33,102 nucleotides of DNA from Candidatus Aminicenantota bacterium (GCA_020344415.1 CP070825.1:1332073-1365174), one strand, 5' to 3'; shown: positions 17,235 to 25,818, counted from the stretch's first letter. The notes: generated by a model not told the origin, from the letters alone. Program-made: numbers and translations.

Positions 17235-17710
17235 TTTTTATTGTTAAAAATCTCGAGCCATTGATTCATCTCGAGAGGAGAAGGAGAAGAGACCCTTTTT
17301 TCATTTTGAAGATGTCTTTTATATTCTCTCAGCTTGGTTTTCAGTTCCCGATCAAAGTCCTTCGAGCTCAAAGCGTGGGCCCTTTTTGCCTTAGCAAAAT
17401 TCTTGATTTCACGATCTGAACTCACTACAAAGAACCTTCTTAAATCTGTTTGTTTTAAGATGATTTCTTTGATAATGCTATCGGCATTCTGCCCAGAAGG
17501 AGGGAAAACCACAGAAAAGTTTTTCCTCTGAAATCTTTCATCCAATAAATTCAAATCAGGCACTCCATCGAAAACCAGGATCACTCTTGTTCTCTTCAAC
17601 TGTTGGAAAACAAGCAGTTTTGAGACAAGTTCGTATTTGCTTCGAGGATCTTTGCGGTTAAAAGATGATGTGAATCCGATGTAGTTGTTGCCGTCGATTA
17701 AATAGGTCAC
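17231..17710 (-). CDS. YacP-like NYN-domain protein (putative ribonuclease)
   Basis: NYN/PIN-like proteins of the YacP (Rae1) group are RNases; Rae1 of Bacillus cuts mRNA on the ribosome. The 159-aa sequence has the expected acidic sites. They are LIDGNNYIG with D6, VILVFDG near 42-48, GQNADSIIKEI near 74-84, and FFVVSSDREIKNFA near 93-106. It is compact and ends soon after the fold. The start is GTG 17710, needed to keep the first strand of the fold. An AGTAAGG abuts it too closely to be a good ribosome-binding site. It sits 39 bases after the UPF0173 gene and overlaps the DUF2520 gene by 4 bases. Confidence 0.85.
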   Translation of the reverse strand: MTYLIDGNNYIGFTSSFNRKDPRSKYELVSKLLVFQQLKRTRVILVFDGVPDLNLLDERFQRKNFSVVFPPSGQNADSIIKEIILKQTDLRRFFVVSSDREIKNFAKAKRAHALSSKDFDRELKTKLREYKRHLQNEKRVSSPSPLEMNQWLEIFNNKK

Positions 17711-17749
17711 CTTACTAGGTTTGAACTGGACGCTCGTATTGAGCTGGGG

Positions 17750-18403
17750 CTACAGGGAGTAAGATTCTCCAGGCTTGAGGATGACAACTTCTGCCAAGTC
17801 TCCGACTCTTCTCTTGAAATCTTCAGGATCAGCGCTGACTATTGGGAAGGTATCATAGTGGACAGGAATGACTTTTTTGGTTTGGATAAATTCGACCGCC
17901 TTTGCGGCAGAGGGAACGCCCATCGTATATCTATCTCCGATAGGAATGAAGCTCAAATCAGGTTTGAAGAATTCACCGATGAGTTTCATGTCTAGAGTTA
18001 ATCCTGTATCTCCTGCGTGGTAGATTTTCTTCCCATCCATTTCCACAACAACTCCTGCAGGGTCGCCTTTTTCTGCGGAATGTAGAGCTTGAACCATATG
18101 TATCTTCACCCCTTCTACATCGATTGTTCCACCGATATTCATTCCTTCAGTTGTTATGCCTTCTGCTTCGGCATCGACAGAAACTTCATGAATACCCACA
18201 CAAGTTGCCCCTGTTTTCTTACATATGGAAAAAGCATCGCCCAGATGGTCACCGTGATAATGGGTGACGATGACTATGTCTGCTTCAGTTATTTCATCGG
18301 GAGAGGTGGCTGCAGCTGGATTTCCAGTTAAAAACGGATCGATATAGATTGTCTTTGACCCCTGGATTTTAACTCCAGCATGTCCTAACAAAGTGATTTC
18401 CAT
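17750..18403 (-). CDS. UPF0173 metallo-beta-lactamase-fold hydrolase
   Basis: This is a predicted metal-dependent hydrolase of the YtkL/UPF0173 family; the substrate is not established. The metal site THYHGDHLGD gives the HxHxDH motif, and further ligands follow in ALHSAEKGD, YHAGDTGLTLDM and PVHYDTFP. The length is normal, at 217 aa from this start. I choose the second ATG (MEITLLGHAG) at 18403 because AGGAGG lies eight bases upstream. The first ATG at 18409 is only two bases from it. It lies between the HIT gene and the NYN gene in one transcription unit. Confidence 0.92.
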   Translation of the reverse strand: MEITLLGHAGVKIQGSKTIYIDPFLTGNPAAATSPDEITEADIVIVTHYHGDHLGDAFSICKKTGATCVGIHEVSVDAEAEGITTEGMNIGGTIDVEGVKIHMVQALHSAEKGDPAGVVVEMDGKKIYHAGDTGLTLDMKLIGEFFKPDLSFIPIGDRYTMGVPSAAKAVEFIQTKKVIPVHYDTFPIVSADPEDFKRRVGDLAEVVILKPGESYSL

Positions 18404-18464
18404 AGTCATTACCTCCTATTTTTAGATTATTCACCCAGAAGAGCTTCGCTTCTCTTTAACTTGA

Positions 18465-18809
18465 TTATCCGGGTGGCCACGTCATCCGCCTTCCTCCTAA
18501 CAGATGGAAGTGAATATGGAAGACTTCTTGCCCTGAGTCCTTTTCAGTGTTAAGCACAATTCTGTAGCCATTCTCTGCGATTCCTTCTTGTTGGGCAATC
18601 TGGCGTGCCTTTAGGAGGATGTGGCTCAAGATATCCTTTTTGCCTTCGGGAATATTGTTGAGAGAGGCGAAGTGTTCCTTGGGAATGAGCAGGATATGAA
18701 TCGGAGCCTGAGGGTTAATATCATTGAAAGCAATAATTCTCTCGTCTTCAAAGACTATTTCAGATGGGATTTCTTTGTCTATGATTTTACAGAAAATGCA
18801 GTTCTCCAT
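18465..18809 (-). CDS. HIT-family protein (HinT-like)
   Basis: HIT proteins hydrolyse or transfer nucleotidyl groups; the HinT branch acts on nucleoside phosphoramidates. The 114-aa protein has the N-terminal ENCIFCKIIDKEIPSEIVFED with a CxxC, and then INPQAPIHILLIPKEHF. The catalytic HxHxH sits in EVFHIHFHLLGGRRM (H98, H100, H102), and the usual W is near the end. I start at ATG 18809, six bases after an AGG. A TTG two codons earlier is possible. It follows murA by 15 bases. Confidence 0.95.
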   Translation of the reverse strand: MENCIFCKIIDKEIPSEIVFEDERIIAFNDINPQAPIHILLIPKEHFASLNNIPEGKKDILSHILLKARQIAQQEGIAENGYRIVLNTEKDSGQEVFHIHFHLLGGRRMTWPPG

Positions 18810-18824
18810 TTTCAACCTATTCTA

Positions 18825-20087
18825 CTATTCATTTATCCTTTCGATATGAGCTCCGAGCGCCTTTAGTTTTTCCTCAATCTTTTCATAACCCCGGTCTAAG
18901 TGTTCAGCATCGTTGATTATTGTTTTTCCATTTGCAATCAATCCTGCCAAAACAAGAGAAGCTGAGGCCCTCAAATCTGTAGCTATGGTTTCTGCTCCAG
19001 AAAGGAGAGTTTTTCCTTTGACTATAGCCTTATCCCCATAAACATCGATATTTGCGCCAAGTCGCAAGAGTTCGTTTATGTGAGAGAATCTTCTATCGAA
19101 AATGGTCTCTGTGATGATGGATGTTCCGTAGGCCTGAGTCATTAACACGATAAACTGGGCTTGCATGTCAGTGGGAAAACCTGGATAGGGAGATGTAGTG
19201 ATATCTTGAGGCCGAAGTTCTGGAGTTCCGGTAACCTTCAGTGAATGATTATTTAATTTTTCTATTTTTGCTCCCGAGAAGCGCAACTTTTCAATGATCG
19301 TATCGAGGTGGTTGGGAAGCGTGTGAGTTAACACGATTTCTCCATGCGTTAACGCACCGGCTAAAAGAAAGGTTCCTGCCTCAATTCGGTCAGGGATGAT
19401 TTGATGAGTGGCTCCTCCAAGTTCTTTTACTCCCTGTATGCGGATTATTTCTCGGCCGACACCTTCAATCTTCGCTCCCATCTTAACAAGAAGTTCGCAG
19501 AGGTTCGGCACTTCTGGTTCTAAGGAACAGTTTTTTAAAACCGTCTCACCTTGGGCCAAGCAAGCTGCCATGATGAGATTTTCGGTTGCGCCTACAGATT
19601 TTTTCTCAAACGTAATTTCTGTTCCATGAAGCTTTTTTGCTTCTGCTTTGATGTAACCATGTTCGAGACTTATGGAAGCTCCCAATTTTTCCAGTCCATG
19701 GATATGCAGGTCTATAGGCCGGGAACCGATAGCACAACCGCCAGGCAGAGCAACTACAGCCTTTCCGTAGCGTGCTAATAGCGGGCCCAAAACCAGGATT
19801 GAAGCCCTCATGGCGCGGACCAGTTCATAGGAGGCTTCGTAAGAACGAATCTTTTTGACCTGAACGGATAAGGAGTTCTTTTTGAGGTTGTAATCGCCTC
19901 CGAGCTCCTTCATCAGGGTTAAAATTGTGAAAACATCTTTAACCAGCGGGATGTTCTTTAAGCGGATTTTTTCTTTTGTGAGGAGCGAGGCTGTAATTGC
20001 AGGTAAGACAGCATTTTTGGATCCGCTTATTTTGATTTTTCCTTTTAGCTGAAAGCTATGATTCCCGAGGATTTTGATTTTTTCCAT
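18825..20087 (-). CDS. murA: UDP-N-acetylglucosamine 1-carboxyvinyltransferase
   Basis: MurA transfers enolpyruvate from PEP to UDP-GlcNAc, the first committed step of peptidoglycan synthesis. The 420-aa protein is complete. It has K24 and N25 in GSKNAVLPA and the catalytic loop LPGGCAIGSRPIDLHIHGLE with C118. It also has the conserved DRIEAGTFLLAGA, YPGFPTDMQAQF, and DLRASASLVLAGL with the final GYEKIEEKL. A cysteine at 118 is the form that is fosfomycin-sensitive in known enzymes. A TTGATTCATCAAG-type repeat sits directly in its leader, 12 bases before the ATG, and no clear Shine-Dalgarno is seen. It heads the minus-strand run murA-HIT-UPF0173-NYN-DUF2520. Confidence 0.97.
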   Translation of the reverse strand: MEKIKILGNHSFQLKGKIKISGSKNAVLPAITASLLTKEKIRLKNIPLVKDVFTILTLMKELGGDYNLKKNSLSVQVKKIRSYEASYELVRAMRASILVLGPLLARYGKAVVALPGGCAIGSRPIDLHIHGLEKLGASISLEHGYIKAEAKKLHGTEITFEKKSVGATENLIMAACLAQGETVLKNCSLEPEVPNLCELLVKMGAKIEGVGREIIRIQGVKELGGATHQIIPDRIEAGTFLLAGALTHGEIVLTHTLPNHLDTIIEKLRFSGAKIEKLNNHSLKVTGTPELRPQDITTSPYPGFPTDMQAQFIVLMTQAYGTSIITETIFDRRFSHINELLRLGANIDVYGDKAIVKGKTLLSGAETIATDLRASASLVLAGLIANGKTIINDAEHLDRGYEKIEEKLKALGAHIERINE

Positions 20088-20098
20088 TTGTATATGAA

Positions 20099-20122
20099 GG
20101 GCCCTGATTTATCAAGCTCACC
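20099..20122. repeat. degenerate TTGATTCATCAAGCCC-type repeat in the murA leader
   Basis: GGGCCCTGATTTATCAAGCTCACC aligns with the full copy at 20204-20227, with mismatches mainly in one arm. It lies 12-35 bases upstream of the murA ATG. Confidence 0.55.
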
Positions 20123-20132
20123 TTGCGAATTA

Positions 20133-20161
20133 ATTTTAAAACATAAGCTATCAAAATACAA
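20133..20161 (-). promoter_or_regulatory. possible murA promoter
   Basis: On the minus strand TTGTAT (20161-20156) and TAAAAT (20138-20133) are 17 bp apart. The -35 is weak. A transcript from here would carry the repeat at 20099-20122 in its leader. Confidence 0.35.
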
Positions 20162-20170
20162 CTCATAAGG

Positions 20171-20287
20171 AAAAGGGGACAGTCCCCTTTTTTCCATACT
20201 GTAGGGGCTTGATTCATCAAGCCCACCTCCAGGGCGTCATTGCGAGCGAAGTTTGGCAATCTCAGAAAAGGGGACAGTCCCCTTTTT
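20171..20287. repeat. composite repeat island (two palindromes, two boxes)
   Basis: Two identical palindromes, GGGGACAGTCCCC with A4 and T4 flanks, lie at 20171-20191 and 20267-20287. Between them are a stem GGGCTTGA/TCAAGCCC (20205-20212, 20217-20224) and the box GTCATTGCGAG...GGCAATCTC (20236-20263), whose ends ATTGC/GCAAT pair. The remainder of the gap to 20428 holds no gene. CTATTTTAAAGATAG near 20337-20351 is a weak dyad. Confidence 0.85.
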
Positions 20288-20428
20288 ATCTTTTTATGGT
20301 TGAAAAAATTGTCTTGCAATTGCTCACTATTTTAAAGATAGTAAAAAATATGTATATCCAAATAGGATCCTTTTTGGCGCAGTAGATTAGGATAAGCGAT
20401 AACGAATTTTAATAAGGAGGAGAACAAA

Positions 20429-21841
20429 ATGAAAATGCTAATCGGCGAAAACTGGGTTGATAAGGATGATAAGATAGATGTCCGCAACCCATATAACGAC
20501 GATCTTGTGGATACTGTCCCTTCTGGAGATGAAGATGATGTAGAGGCTGCCTTTCGGGCAGCAGAGGAGGGATTTAAGATCAACCGCAACCTGCCCGTTC
20601 ATCAACGGATTTCCATCCTTTATAAAACTGCAGAAATAATCAGAAATAATCAGGAAGAGTTTGCTAGAACGATTGCCTCTGAAGGCAGCAAAACCATCAA
20701 GGAGGCACGTAAAGAGGCGAGTCGTTGCATAGACACAATCACAATCTCTGCAGAAGAAGCCCGAAGAATAGTGGGCGAGACGGTTCCTTTTGACAGTCGT
20801 GAAGGGTCTGAGAACAGAATTGGTTATTACTACCGTTTTCCCATCGGAATTATCCTTGCGATAACCCCTTTCAACGATCCCTTGAACCTAGTTGCCCATA
20901 AAGTAGGACCTGCAATTGCAGGTGGTAACTCTGTAGTTCTCAAGCCAGCTACAGTCACCCCACTTTCTGCTTTAAAGTTGGGAGAGGCCTTGATCGAGGC
21001 AGGTCTGCCTTGGAATGTTTTAAACATTGTGACAGGCCGTGCATCAAGGATAGCAGATGCGTTGGTGACAGATTCACGAGCGAGGATGATTTCTTTTACA
21101 GGAGGAACCGAAGCAGGTCTGGATATAGTCAAGAAAGGGGGACTAAAGAAAATCGGTATGGAATTGGGATCCAACTCTCCGGTTATCGTCATGGATGACG
21201 CTGATCTCGAGCAATCTGTAGAGCTTTCTGTGTCTGGAGCCTTCTGGGCCGTAGGCCAGAACTGCATCGGTGTCCAGCGGATATATATCCATGAGGCTGT
21301 CTATGAGGAATTTGAGAAGATGTTTGTGGAGTACACACAGAAAATGAAAGTCGGATATCAACTGGATGAGGATACAGATATGGGCCCTATGATCAATGAA
21401 GAAGAAGCGGCTCGAGTGGAGAAGTGGGTAGAGGAAGCCCTAAAAGAGGGAGCCGAGCTTCTCACCGGGGGCCAAAGGATGGGAACCCTCTTTGAGCCAA
21501 CAGTTTTTAGGAATATGCCCGAGAGTGCCAAGATGAATTGTGAAGAAGTTTTTGGTCCTGTGGTGAATCTATATAAAGTTTCTTCCCTGGATGAGGCTAT
21601 AGAGCTGTCCAATAGCGTCAGATATGGCCTTCATGGCGCCATCTTTACTAAAAGTCTTAACAATGCGTTCAAAGCCATCAGAGAGCTTGAGGTAGGAGGA
21701 GTCATGATCAATGATTCTACGGATTACCGAATAGATATGATGCCGTTTGGTGGAGTGAAGTGGAGTGGTCTGGGTAGAGAGGGGATAAAATTTGCGCTCC
21801 TGGAGATGACAGAGCCTAAAGTCGTCTGTTTCAATCTATAG
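20429..21841 (+). CDS. aldehyde dehydrogenase family protein
   Basis: This 470-aa NAD(P)+-dependent dehydrogenase would oxidise an aldehyde to its acid. The fold's signatures are intact: IILAITPFNDPLNLVAHK near 141-158, K172 in VVLKPA, SFTGGTEAG near 222-230, general base E245 in MELGSNSP, and nucleophile C279 in VGQNCIG. The C-terminal GVMINDSTDYRIDMMPFGG and KWSGLGREG also match. The sequence leans toward the lactaldehyde/GapN/phosphonoacetaldehyde-type branch, but the substrate cannot be set. AAGGAGGAG lies before the ATG. It overlaps the convergent Cys/Met-type gene by 6 bases. It faces the amino-acid cluster and could oxidise an aldehyde made there (inference). Confidence 0.93.
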   Translation: MKMLIGENWVDKDDKIDVRNPYNDDLVDTVPSGDEDDVEAAFRAAEEGFKINRNLPVHQRISILYKTAEIIRNNQEEFARTIASEGSKTIKEARKEASRCIDTITISAEEARRIVGETVPFDSREGSENRIGYYYRFPIGIILAITPFNDPLNLVAHKVGPAIAGGNSVVLKPATVTPLSALKLGEALIEAGLPWNVLNIVTGRASRIADALVTDSRARMISFTGGTEAGLDIVKKGGLKKIGMELGSNSPVIVMDDADLEQSVELSVSGAFWAVGQNCIGVQRIYIHEAVYEEFEKMFVEYTQKMKVGYQLDEDTDMGPMINEEEAARVEKWVEEALKEGAELLTGGQRMGTLFEPTVFRNMPESAKMNCEEVFGPVVNLYKVSSLDEAIELSNSVRYGLHGAIFTKSLNNAFKAIRELEVGGVMINDSTDYRIDMMPFGGVKWSGLGREGIKFALLEMTEPKVVCFNL

Positions 21842-23242
21842 AGAGTTGAGAGCTTGATCTAGGTCGGCAGTGATATCGTCTGGATTTTCACCCCCTACAC
21901 AAAGTCTGATCAGTTGAGGGGGAACATCAGCCTTCTCCCGGGCATCCTCTCCTTGCTGGAGATGAGTGGATATGGCAGGAATGGTGGCCACGCTTTTGAT
22001 ACGACCCAAATCAGTAGCTCTGAATATAATCTTAAGATTGTCAAAGACTTTTCTTGCGTTTTCAGGGGGACCGTCAACTCGAAAACTGAGGAGGTGGCCG
22101 TAACGATTGACCTCATTGCCCTTTCCATCGTCTGAATCCACAAGCTTCATGTATTTTTTAGCCAGAATATGGAGAGGATAATTCTCTAATCCCAAATAGT
22201 CTACCTGGTATACCCGTGGATGTTGACTTAGAAATTCTGCTACCTTTTGGCTGTTTTGGCTAACGAGGTCGATCTTGGATCGCAGAGTGCGCAGGTCATT
22301 CAGGGCAAAAAGGGCATTTGGAGGAGAGGCTGCTGGCCCGGTATCCCTGTAAGGGAGAAATTTCACGTACTCGGCGAAACTTTCTTTGAAAAGGGGATCA
22401 TCATTTTTGATATTAGTTACAATCGGCTTGCGGCTGACTAACGCTCCGCCTATTGCAAGCCCACCCGATGTTATGGATTTTGTTAAAGAGTGTATAACTA
22501 TGTCTGCCCCATAAGCAATGGGGCGCATCAGGGCTGGAGTCGCACAGGTCGAATCAATGATAAAAGGGATTTCCCAGGAATGGGCCAAATCAGCAAGTGC
22601 CTTGATATCGCAAAAGGACTGTTGGGGATTACTCGGTGCCTCTGAGTAGAGGAAGCGGGTGTTCTCATCAATTTTTGTCTTCCATTCCTCTATGTCTTCC
22701 TGATGTTCAACCCAGCGGACTTCTATTCCTCTTTCCTGCATCTTTCTGATGGAAAAGTGTTGAAAAGTGCCTCCGTACAACTGGATAGAAGAGACAAAAT
22801 TTATTTTCTCTTCCCCCTCTTTCTGTTTTACTAGAAAAGGGTCGACTGCTGACATGATAGCAGACATTCCAGAGGCAGTTACCAAGCAGGATGTATCGCT
22901 ACCTGTCTGATAGCCTTCGAGAAGCGCAAGGACCCATTCTAAATAGTAAGTGGTGGGATTGGCTATCCGGGTGTAGCACCAGGTTGGGATTAAATAAGAG
23001 AGAGCCGCCTCTAATTCATCAGAGTCTCTATAAGCCTGTGAGCTAGAAAGATAAAGAGGCTCTATGACAGCTCCTTGATTTTGGTTCAGAGCTTCCTCTA
23101 CGGTATAAAGCCCATGGACGGCAATAGTATCAAATTTGAGCTTTTTGACCCGAGCTAAATGCTCTTTTTTCTTATCTAAAAACTTTTTTGCTTCTTCGAT
23201 ATATTTTAAAACTCCTGGACTGTATTCTTGCTCATTATCCAT
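21836..23242 (-). CDS. Cys/Met-metabolism PLP-dependent enzyme
   Basis: Members of this fold-type I family include cystathionine gamma-synthase and lyase, methionine gamma-lyase and O-acetylhomoserine sulfhydrylase. The 468-aa protein has the YxR-type motif WCYTRIANPT (Y90, R92), TASGMSAIMSAV near 122-133, and the cofactor Asp of PFIIDSTCATP (D230). The Schiff-base lysine K255 is in DIVIHSLTKSITSGG. It is longer than most relatives by a 35-residue charged N-terminus and some insertions. Which reaction it performs cannot be told. It is the last of six minus-strand genes starting with hom, which fits a homoserine- or sulfur-amino-acid substrate. AGGAGG precedes the ATG. Confidence 0.9.
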   Translation of the reverse strand: MDNEQEYSPGVLKYIEEAKKFLDKKKEHLARVKKLKFDTIAVHGLYTVEEALNQNQGAVIEPLYLSSSQAYRDSDELEAALSYLIPTWCYTRIANPTTYYLEWVLALLEGYQTGSDTSCLVTASGMSAIMSAVDPFLVKQKEGEEKINFVSSIQLYGGTFQHFSIRKMQERGIEVRWVEHQEDIEEWKTKIDENTRFLYSEAPSNPQQSFCDIKALADLAHSWEIPFIIDSTCATPALMRPIAYGADIVIHSLTKSITSGGLAIGGALVSRKPIVTNIKNDDPLFKESFAEYVKFLPYRDTGPAASPPNALFALNDLRTLRSKIDLVSQNSQKVAEFLSQHPRVYQVDYLGLENYPLHILAKKYMKLVDSDDGKGNEVNRYGHLLSFRVDGPPENARKVFDNLKIIFRATDLGRIKSVATIPAISTHLQQGEDAREKADVPPQLIRLCVGGENPDDITADLDQALNSL

Positions 23243-23266
23243 GACTCCTCCTTTTTTTAAGAAGGT

Positions 23267-24487
23267 CTAGGCCTTATTCTTTGCCGAATATTTTTTTATT
23301 ACTTCACTCAACCTCCGGATACCATCGACAATTTGCTCCCTTGTTGGATAAGAAAAATTTATTCTCATGGCATTGTACTTTCGGTATCCTTCAGGGTAGA
23401 AGACATCTCCGGGAACAAAAGCGACTTTCTCCTCGATAGCCATATAGAAAAGCTCCAGAGTATTTATTTTCTCAGGAACTGTTATCCAGAGGAAGAGTCC
23501 ACCTTCAGGTTTTGTCCACATTATACCCTTGTCTTTCGGAAAAAATTCTTCCATTTTTTCGAGAAAAAAATTCAGCTTTTCCGCATAATGCTGGATGGAG
23601 TTCCTGAAGTGGGCATCCAGATCATATTCTCGCAGGAACGCGGTGCATATGTCTTGGTTGAGCTTAGGGGTATTGAGAATATTTGCGCCCTTTATGAAGG
23701 TGAATTTTTTTATGACTTCAGGAGGTCCGATATTGAATCCAACTCTTATTCCAGGGCAGAGGATCTTGGAGAATGTATAAGTGCCGATAACGTTACCTTC
23801 ATTATTATCAAGGGAGTAAATAGATGGAAGGTGTTCTCCCCTATATCTCAATTCTCTGTAAGGACTGTCCTCTATTATAGGGATGCTGTGTTTCTTACTT
23901 AGAGAAAGGAGGGCATATCTTTTCTCAAGGCTTGTGGTTATGCCCGAAGGATTTTGAAAATCAGGAACCACATAGATAAACTTTGGCTTTTTCCCTTTGT
24001 TTAAAAGGTCTTCTATACCAGCCTCCATCCCTTTAACATCGGATCCATCTTCTTCCATATCTATAGCAATGTATTCAGGATCTTCCATATCGAAAGCTGC
24101 TATGGCTCCTCCAAATGTGGGCATGTCGATTATGATCGCATCCCTCGGATTCAAGAATAGCCTTCCAACCAGGTCGAGCCCATGCTGTCCAGAGGTGGTT
24201 ATCATTATGTTTTCTGGTCCTATATGGATATTATCTTTCTTGAGATAATCAATGATCGCCAACATCAATTCTTTCTCTCCGATAATAGGAGAGTATTGAA
24301 GGACATGATCCCAGTCTTCTTTTAGTGATTTTTCAGCCGCCTTATGGATAATGTCCAAAGGAAAGACATCATTGCTTGGCAATCCGCCAGCAAAAGAGAT
24401 TATCGAGGGATCGTTTATGTATTTCAGTGTTTTTCCGATGACATAGCCCTCGAATTTCTTCATATTATCAGCGAATAATGACTTCAT
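23267..24487 (-). CDS. PLP-dependent aminotransferase (class I/II, aminoadipate/aromatic type)
   Basis: This 406-aa fold-type I aminotransferase resembles the 2-aminoadipate/kynurenine aminotransferase and MocR-C-terminal group. Signatures are ISFAGGLPSNDVFP near 30-43, the VLQYSPIIGEKELM segment, and PDFQNPSGITT with N179. Others are IIEDSPYRELRY with D207, the lysine K241 in GTYTFSKILCPGIRVGF, and the carboxylate-binding Arg in NAMRINFSYP. It has no N-terminal DNA-binding domain, so it is an enzyme and not a regulator. GGAGAGG lies upstream of the ATG. It follows the cupin gene by 96 bases that contain an inverted repeat. Confidence 0.92.
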   Translation of the reverse strand: MKSLFADNMKKFEGYVIGKTLKYINDPSIISFAGGLPSNDVFPLDIIHKAAEKSLKEDWDHVLQYSPIIGEKELMLAIIDYLKKDNIHIGPENIMITTSGQHGLDLVGRLFLNPRDAIIIDMPTFGGAIAAFDMEDPEYIAIDMEEDGSDVKGMEAGIEDLLNKGKKPKFIYVVPDFQNPSGITTSLEKRYALLSLSKKHSIPIIEDSPYRELRYRGEHLPSIYSLDNNEGNVIGTYTFSKILCPGIRVGFNIGPPEVIKKFTFIKGANILNTPKLNQDICTAFLREYDLDAHFRNSIQHYAEKLNFFLEKMEEFFPKDKGIMWTKPEGGLFLWITVPEKINTLELFYMAIEEKVAFVPGDVFYPEGYRKYNAMRINFSYPTREQIVDGIRRLSEVIKKYSAKNKA

Positions 24488-24507
24488 GTTGTGTCCTCTC
24501 CAAATTT

Positions 24508-24547
24508 CCTGAATTATTCATAAAAAATGCCTCTTGAATAATCCAGG
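24508..24547. repeat. inverted repeat CCTGAATTATTCA...TGAATAATCCAGG
   Basis: Arms at 24508-24520 and 24535-24547 match at 12 of 13 positions around a 14-base loop. They lie between the cupin and aminotransferase genes. The same 13 bases make a tight palindrome at 25819-25833 in the same cluster. Confidence 0.7.
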
Positions 24548-24583
24548 TTATTTGCTCATTAAATGCATCTCTTCAAAATTGGT

Positions 24584-25003
24584 TTATTCTTTTTTTGTTT
24601 TATAGCGCGCGGGATCATCGAAAAGGTCAATAACGCTTACCGTTGTCGGGAAAGTAGCTGAGTGGACAACTCCTTCAGGGATATAATACCAATCACCTTT
24701 CCTGTAAATATTGGACTCTTCCCCTATGGTCAATGACATTTCTCCCTCAACCACTAATCCCCATTGAGCGCAATGGGAATGGGGAGGCACCTGGCTTCCG
24801 GCTTTTATGTTAAAAAAAACCATTTGTTGGCCATCACTCTGGAGAAGCCAGCCTAGGACTCCTTCTAGAGGGACATCAATCTCTGGAAGTTTTCTTATCA
24901 TGTCAGGGAAAGGGGTGTTCTTCCATTCTTTCATAGAATTTTTCATAAGTCCCGTCCTTTCAGAAAAAACCGTTCCATTTTTCCTTTTTTCTTTTTCTAT
25001 CAT
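24584..25003 (-). CDS. cupin-domain protein
   Basis: This is a small single-domain cupin. The first motif VPPHSHCAQWGLVVEGEM gives H75, H77 and E86 as probable metal ligands, and the second, IPEGVVHSA, gives H114. Cupins range from dioxygenases and isomerases to ligand sensors, so no function is assigned. The 139-aa frame starts with an ATG that overlaps the SDR stop (TAATG), suggesting coupled translation. The ATG at 24946, preceded by AAAGGA, is a possible shorter start. It lies between the SDR and the aminotransferase in the hom cluster. Confidence 0.85.
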   Translation of the reverse strand: MIEKEKRKNGTVFSERTGLMKNSMKEWKNTPFPDMIRKLPEIDVPLEGVLGWLLQSDGQQMVFFNIKAGSQVPPHSHCAQWGLVVEGEMSLTIGEESNIYRKGDWYYIPEGVVHSATFPTTVSVIDLFDDPARYKTKKE

Positions 25004-25794
25004 TAAAATAAAGCCTTGATATAGCCTCCGTCTACTTGGAGAGCGACTCCGGTTATGTATCCAGCTCCTTCAGAAGCAAGGAATGCTACAGCATGAGCAA
25101 CCTCTTCAGGAGTTCCCAATCTTCTCATAGGAATAGTATTTTCGATGTTCTTATAGAAATCCTCGGTTGATCCTTTCCCGCTATCGGCGAAAGTCCTAGC
25201 AAGCTCCTCCACTCTCTCTGTTTTTGTATATCCTGGGCAGATTGAGTTCACAGTGATTCCGAAGTGAGCCAGTTGATTAGAAAGGGACTTGGAGAAACCC
25301 AAGACACCTGCTCTTGCAGTATTGGAGAGGATGAGAGTATCGATGGGTTGTTTTGCTGAAATAGAAACCATGTTAATGATCCTTCCCCATTTCTGTTTCT
25401 TCATCAAGGGAAAGACTTTATAACATAGATTCACCGTGCTTAGAAGGTTGAGGTTTAATGCATCCTGATAGTCATCCGGAGTGAATTCGTCTGCAAGACC
25501 AGCAGGAGGGCCTCCTGCGTTACAGACCAGTATGTCGATCGTTCCAAATTGATCAACGACCTGTTTGACCATCCTGCTCATCTGCTCTCTGTCTCTCACG
25601 TCAGCCACAATGGCATTTACCAGGCCGCCTGTTTCCGAGGCTATTTCCTCCCTAGTTTTAAAGAGTCGTTCTTTCCCTCTGGCGTTGATCACAACCTTTG
25701 TGCCTTCTCTTGAGAGTAGAAGAGCTACAGCCTTTCCGAGCCCTTTGCTGGAAGCGGCCACCAAGGCTACTTTATCTTTTATCCCTAATTCCAT
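25003..25794 (-). CDS. SDR-family protein lacking catalytic Tyr and Lys
   Basis: Classical short-chain dehydrogenases use a Ser-Tyr-Lys triad with an NAD(P) Rossmann fold. This 263-aa protein has the cofactor loop AASSKGLGKA (13-22), the VADVRDREQM segment, CNAGGPP near 91-97 and the catalytic Ser at 144 (NMVSISAKQP). At the YxxxK positions, however, it has S157 and R161 (ILSNTARAGVLGFSKSL). It ends with a normal GYITGVALQVDGGY. The SNxxRAG form occurs in a branch of FabG-like SDRs. Activity may be altered or the protein may need another proton donor (inference). It overlaps the cupin start by one base and follows the unrecognised gene by 56 bases. Confidence 0.92.
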   Translation of the reverse strand: MELGIKDKVALVAASSKGLGKAVALLLSREGTKVVINARGKERLFKTREEIASETGGLVNAIVADVRDREQMSRMVKQVVDQFGTIDILVCNAGGPPAGLADEFTPDDYQDALNLNLLSTVNLCYKVFPLMKKQKWGRIINMVSISAKQPIDTLILSNTARAGVLGFSKSLSNQLAHFGITVNSICPGYTKTERVEELARTFADSGKGSTEDFYKNIENTIPMRRLGTPEEVAHAVAFLASEGAGYITGVALQVDGGYIKALF

Positions 25795-25818
25795 TTCTCA
25801 TCTCCATAAATTCATTCT

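Noticed and set aside
20429..21841. Naming the aldehyde dehydrogenase as GapN or lactaldehyde dehydrogenase
   Set aside because: The catalytic residues are clear but nothing in the sequence that I can read fixes the substrate.
23333..23902. 189-codon plus-strand frame opposite the aminotransferase gene
   Set aside because: The minus-strand aminotransferase has all its catalytic motifs; the opposite frame is a shadow.
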